From Gemmatimonadota bacterium (GTDB lineage: Bacteria; Gemmatimonadota; Gemmatimonadetes; Gemmatimonadales; Gemmatimonadaceae), in assembly GCA_021324775.1 (NCBI GenBank), contig JAJPIM010000025.1, positions 1 to 64,000 on the forward strand: a stretch of DNA of 64,000 nt. The letters run 5' to 3'. The notes under the pieces were generated by a model. It did no database searches. It worked only from the letters and a program-made list of their open reading frames with translations, and was not told where the DNA came from. Each line of letters opens with the position of its first letter. Position 1 is the stretch's first letter. The position numbers and the translations under genes were made by a program. This document shows positions 63,602-64,000 of this stretch, piece after piece.

Positions 63602-64000
63602 TTACCAGGACTCCCCGGAATCGGGGATGGATTCGCCGGCGGCTCTCCGCCGCATCACGGAATGCCGGACGCCGTAAAGGAGGTACAGGACGAGGCCGAT
63701 CACGAGCCAGACATAGAAACGGATCCATGTCACATGCGGGAGCCCGTTCATCAGGAACACGCAGGTGGCCGCTCCGCCCAGGGACACCACCCATATGAAC
63801 GGCACCCGAAACGGGCGCACGCGGGTCGGGTCCTTATAGCGCAACACGAGAACGCCGATGCACACGAGCACGAAGGCGAACAGCGTCCCGATGTTCGTGA
63901 GATCGTAGGTCTCACCCGCGTCGCCGATCATCGACCACACAGCAACCGCGACGCCCGTCACGATCGTCGTCGCCCACGGCACCCGGTATTTCGGATGGAC
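63602..64000 (-). CDS. Amino-acid/polyamine permease, 3' end only
   Basis: The gene runs off the right edge; 132 C-terminal residues are seen. Four membrane helices are visible (for example GTLFAFVLVCIGVLVLRY and FYVWLVIGLVLYLLYGVRHS), with the loop KDPTRVRPFRVPFIW typical of the cationic amino-acid transporter branch of the APC superfamily. The substrate is unknown. It converges on the kinase gene with a 44-base gap lacking a clear terminator. Confidence 0.85.
   Translation of the reverse strand, partial: VHPKYRVPWATTIVTGVAVAVWSMIGDAGETYDLTNIGTLFAFVLVCIGVLVLRYKDPTRVRPFRVPFIWVVSLGGAATCVFLMNGLPHVTWIRFYVWLVIGLVLYLLYGVRHSVMRRRAAGESIPDSGESW

Overview
The window is GC-rich bacterial DNA from a diderm. 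It encodes outer-membrane proteins (a BamD-like lipoprotein, an OprB-type porin, Wzi-like and SLBB/Wza-like export proteins) beside core housekeeping genes. The gene families and the densely packed, overlapping gene order resemble Gemmatimonadota, but that assignment is an impression from the sequence, not a phylogeny. No phage, insertion sequence, integrase, CRISPR array or compositional island is evident.

Layout: every protein gene from about 0.2 to 58.7 kb lies on the minus strand, so transcription there runs from high to low coordinates. The only plus-strand gene in that span is tRNA-Leu(CAG) at 42.5 kb. From 58.7 kb rightwards most genes are on the plus strand, and a permease gene truncated by the window edge lies on the minus strand.

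Region by region in coordinate order: (1) 0.2-16.7 kb holds a LysM protein, an LctP-type permease, ssb, the t6A genes rimI-tsaB-tsaE, uvrB, a bifunctional (p)ppGpp enzyme, radC, secA, nadD, a bamD-like gene and a TPR protein. (2) 16.7-33.5 kb is a surface-polysaccharide precursor and export locus. It has ugd and a UDP-glucuronate decarboxylase (UDP-xylose), a Wzc-like tyrosine autokinase, an SLBB export protein, a Wzi-like protein, wbpA/wbpE/wbpB/wbpD (a UDP-diacetamido-uronic acid), carB, and rmd/gmd (GDP-D-rhamnose). It contains no glycosyltransferase, flippase or polymerase. (3) 33.5-37.0 kb is the alpha ribosomal operon rpmJ-rpsM-rpsK-rpsD-rpoA-rplQ followed by rpmB, which runs into gmd through an overlapping start. 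(4) 37.3-42.4 kb holds an OprB-like porin and the coupled set smpB-amidase-pyrD-pyrF. (5) 42.7-49.8 kb holds an Rrf2 regulator, aspartase, a DUF4149-like membrane protein, a metallo-hydrolase, thioredoxin reductase, an unrecognised Rossmann-like protein with a Cys cluster, an SDR with an altered catalytic site, and a PHP phosphoesterase. (6) 49.8-57.1 kb is an apparent operon that joins inositol-1-phosphate synthase and a CDP-alcohol phosphatidyltransferase to E1-alpha, E1-beta and E2 of a 2-oxoacid dehydrogenase, with several small unknown proteins. (7) 57.3-63.6 kb holds a NamZ-type exo-muramidase, two sodium/solute symporters, an A-type iron-sulfur carrier and a BadF-type sugar kinase, which together look like amino-sugar or muropeptide scavenging. 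(8) From 63.6 kb is the 3' end of an amino-acid permease gene.

Many neighbouring genes share a four-base stop/start overlap (ATGA, GTGA or TTGA). This supports long co-transcribed units and fixes many start codons. I found no single clearly novel defence or mobile system. The best candidates for new biology are the Cys-cluster protein at 47.4-48.2 kb, the inositol-lipid/2-oxoacid dehydrogenase operon, and the sugar-nucleotide locus joined to the ribosomal operon.
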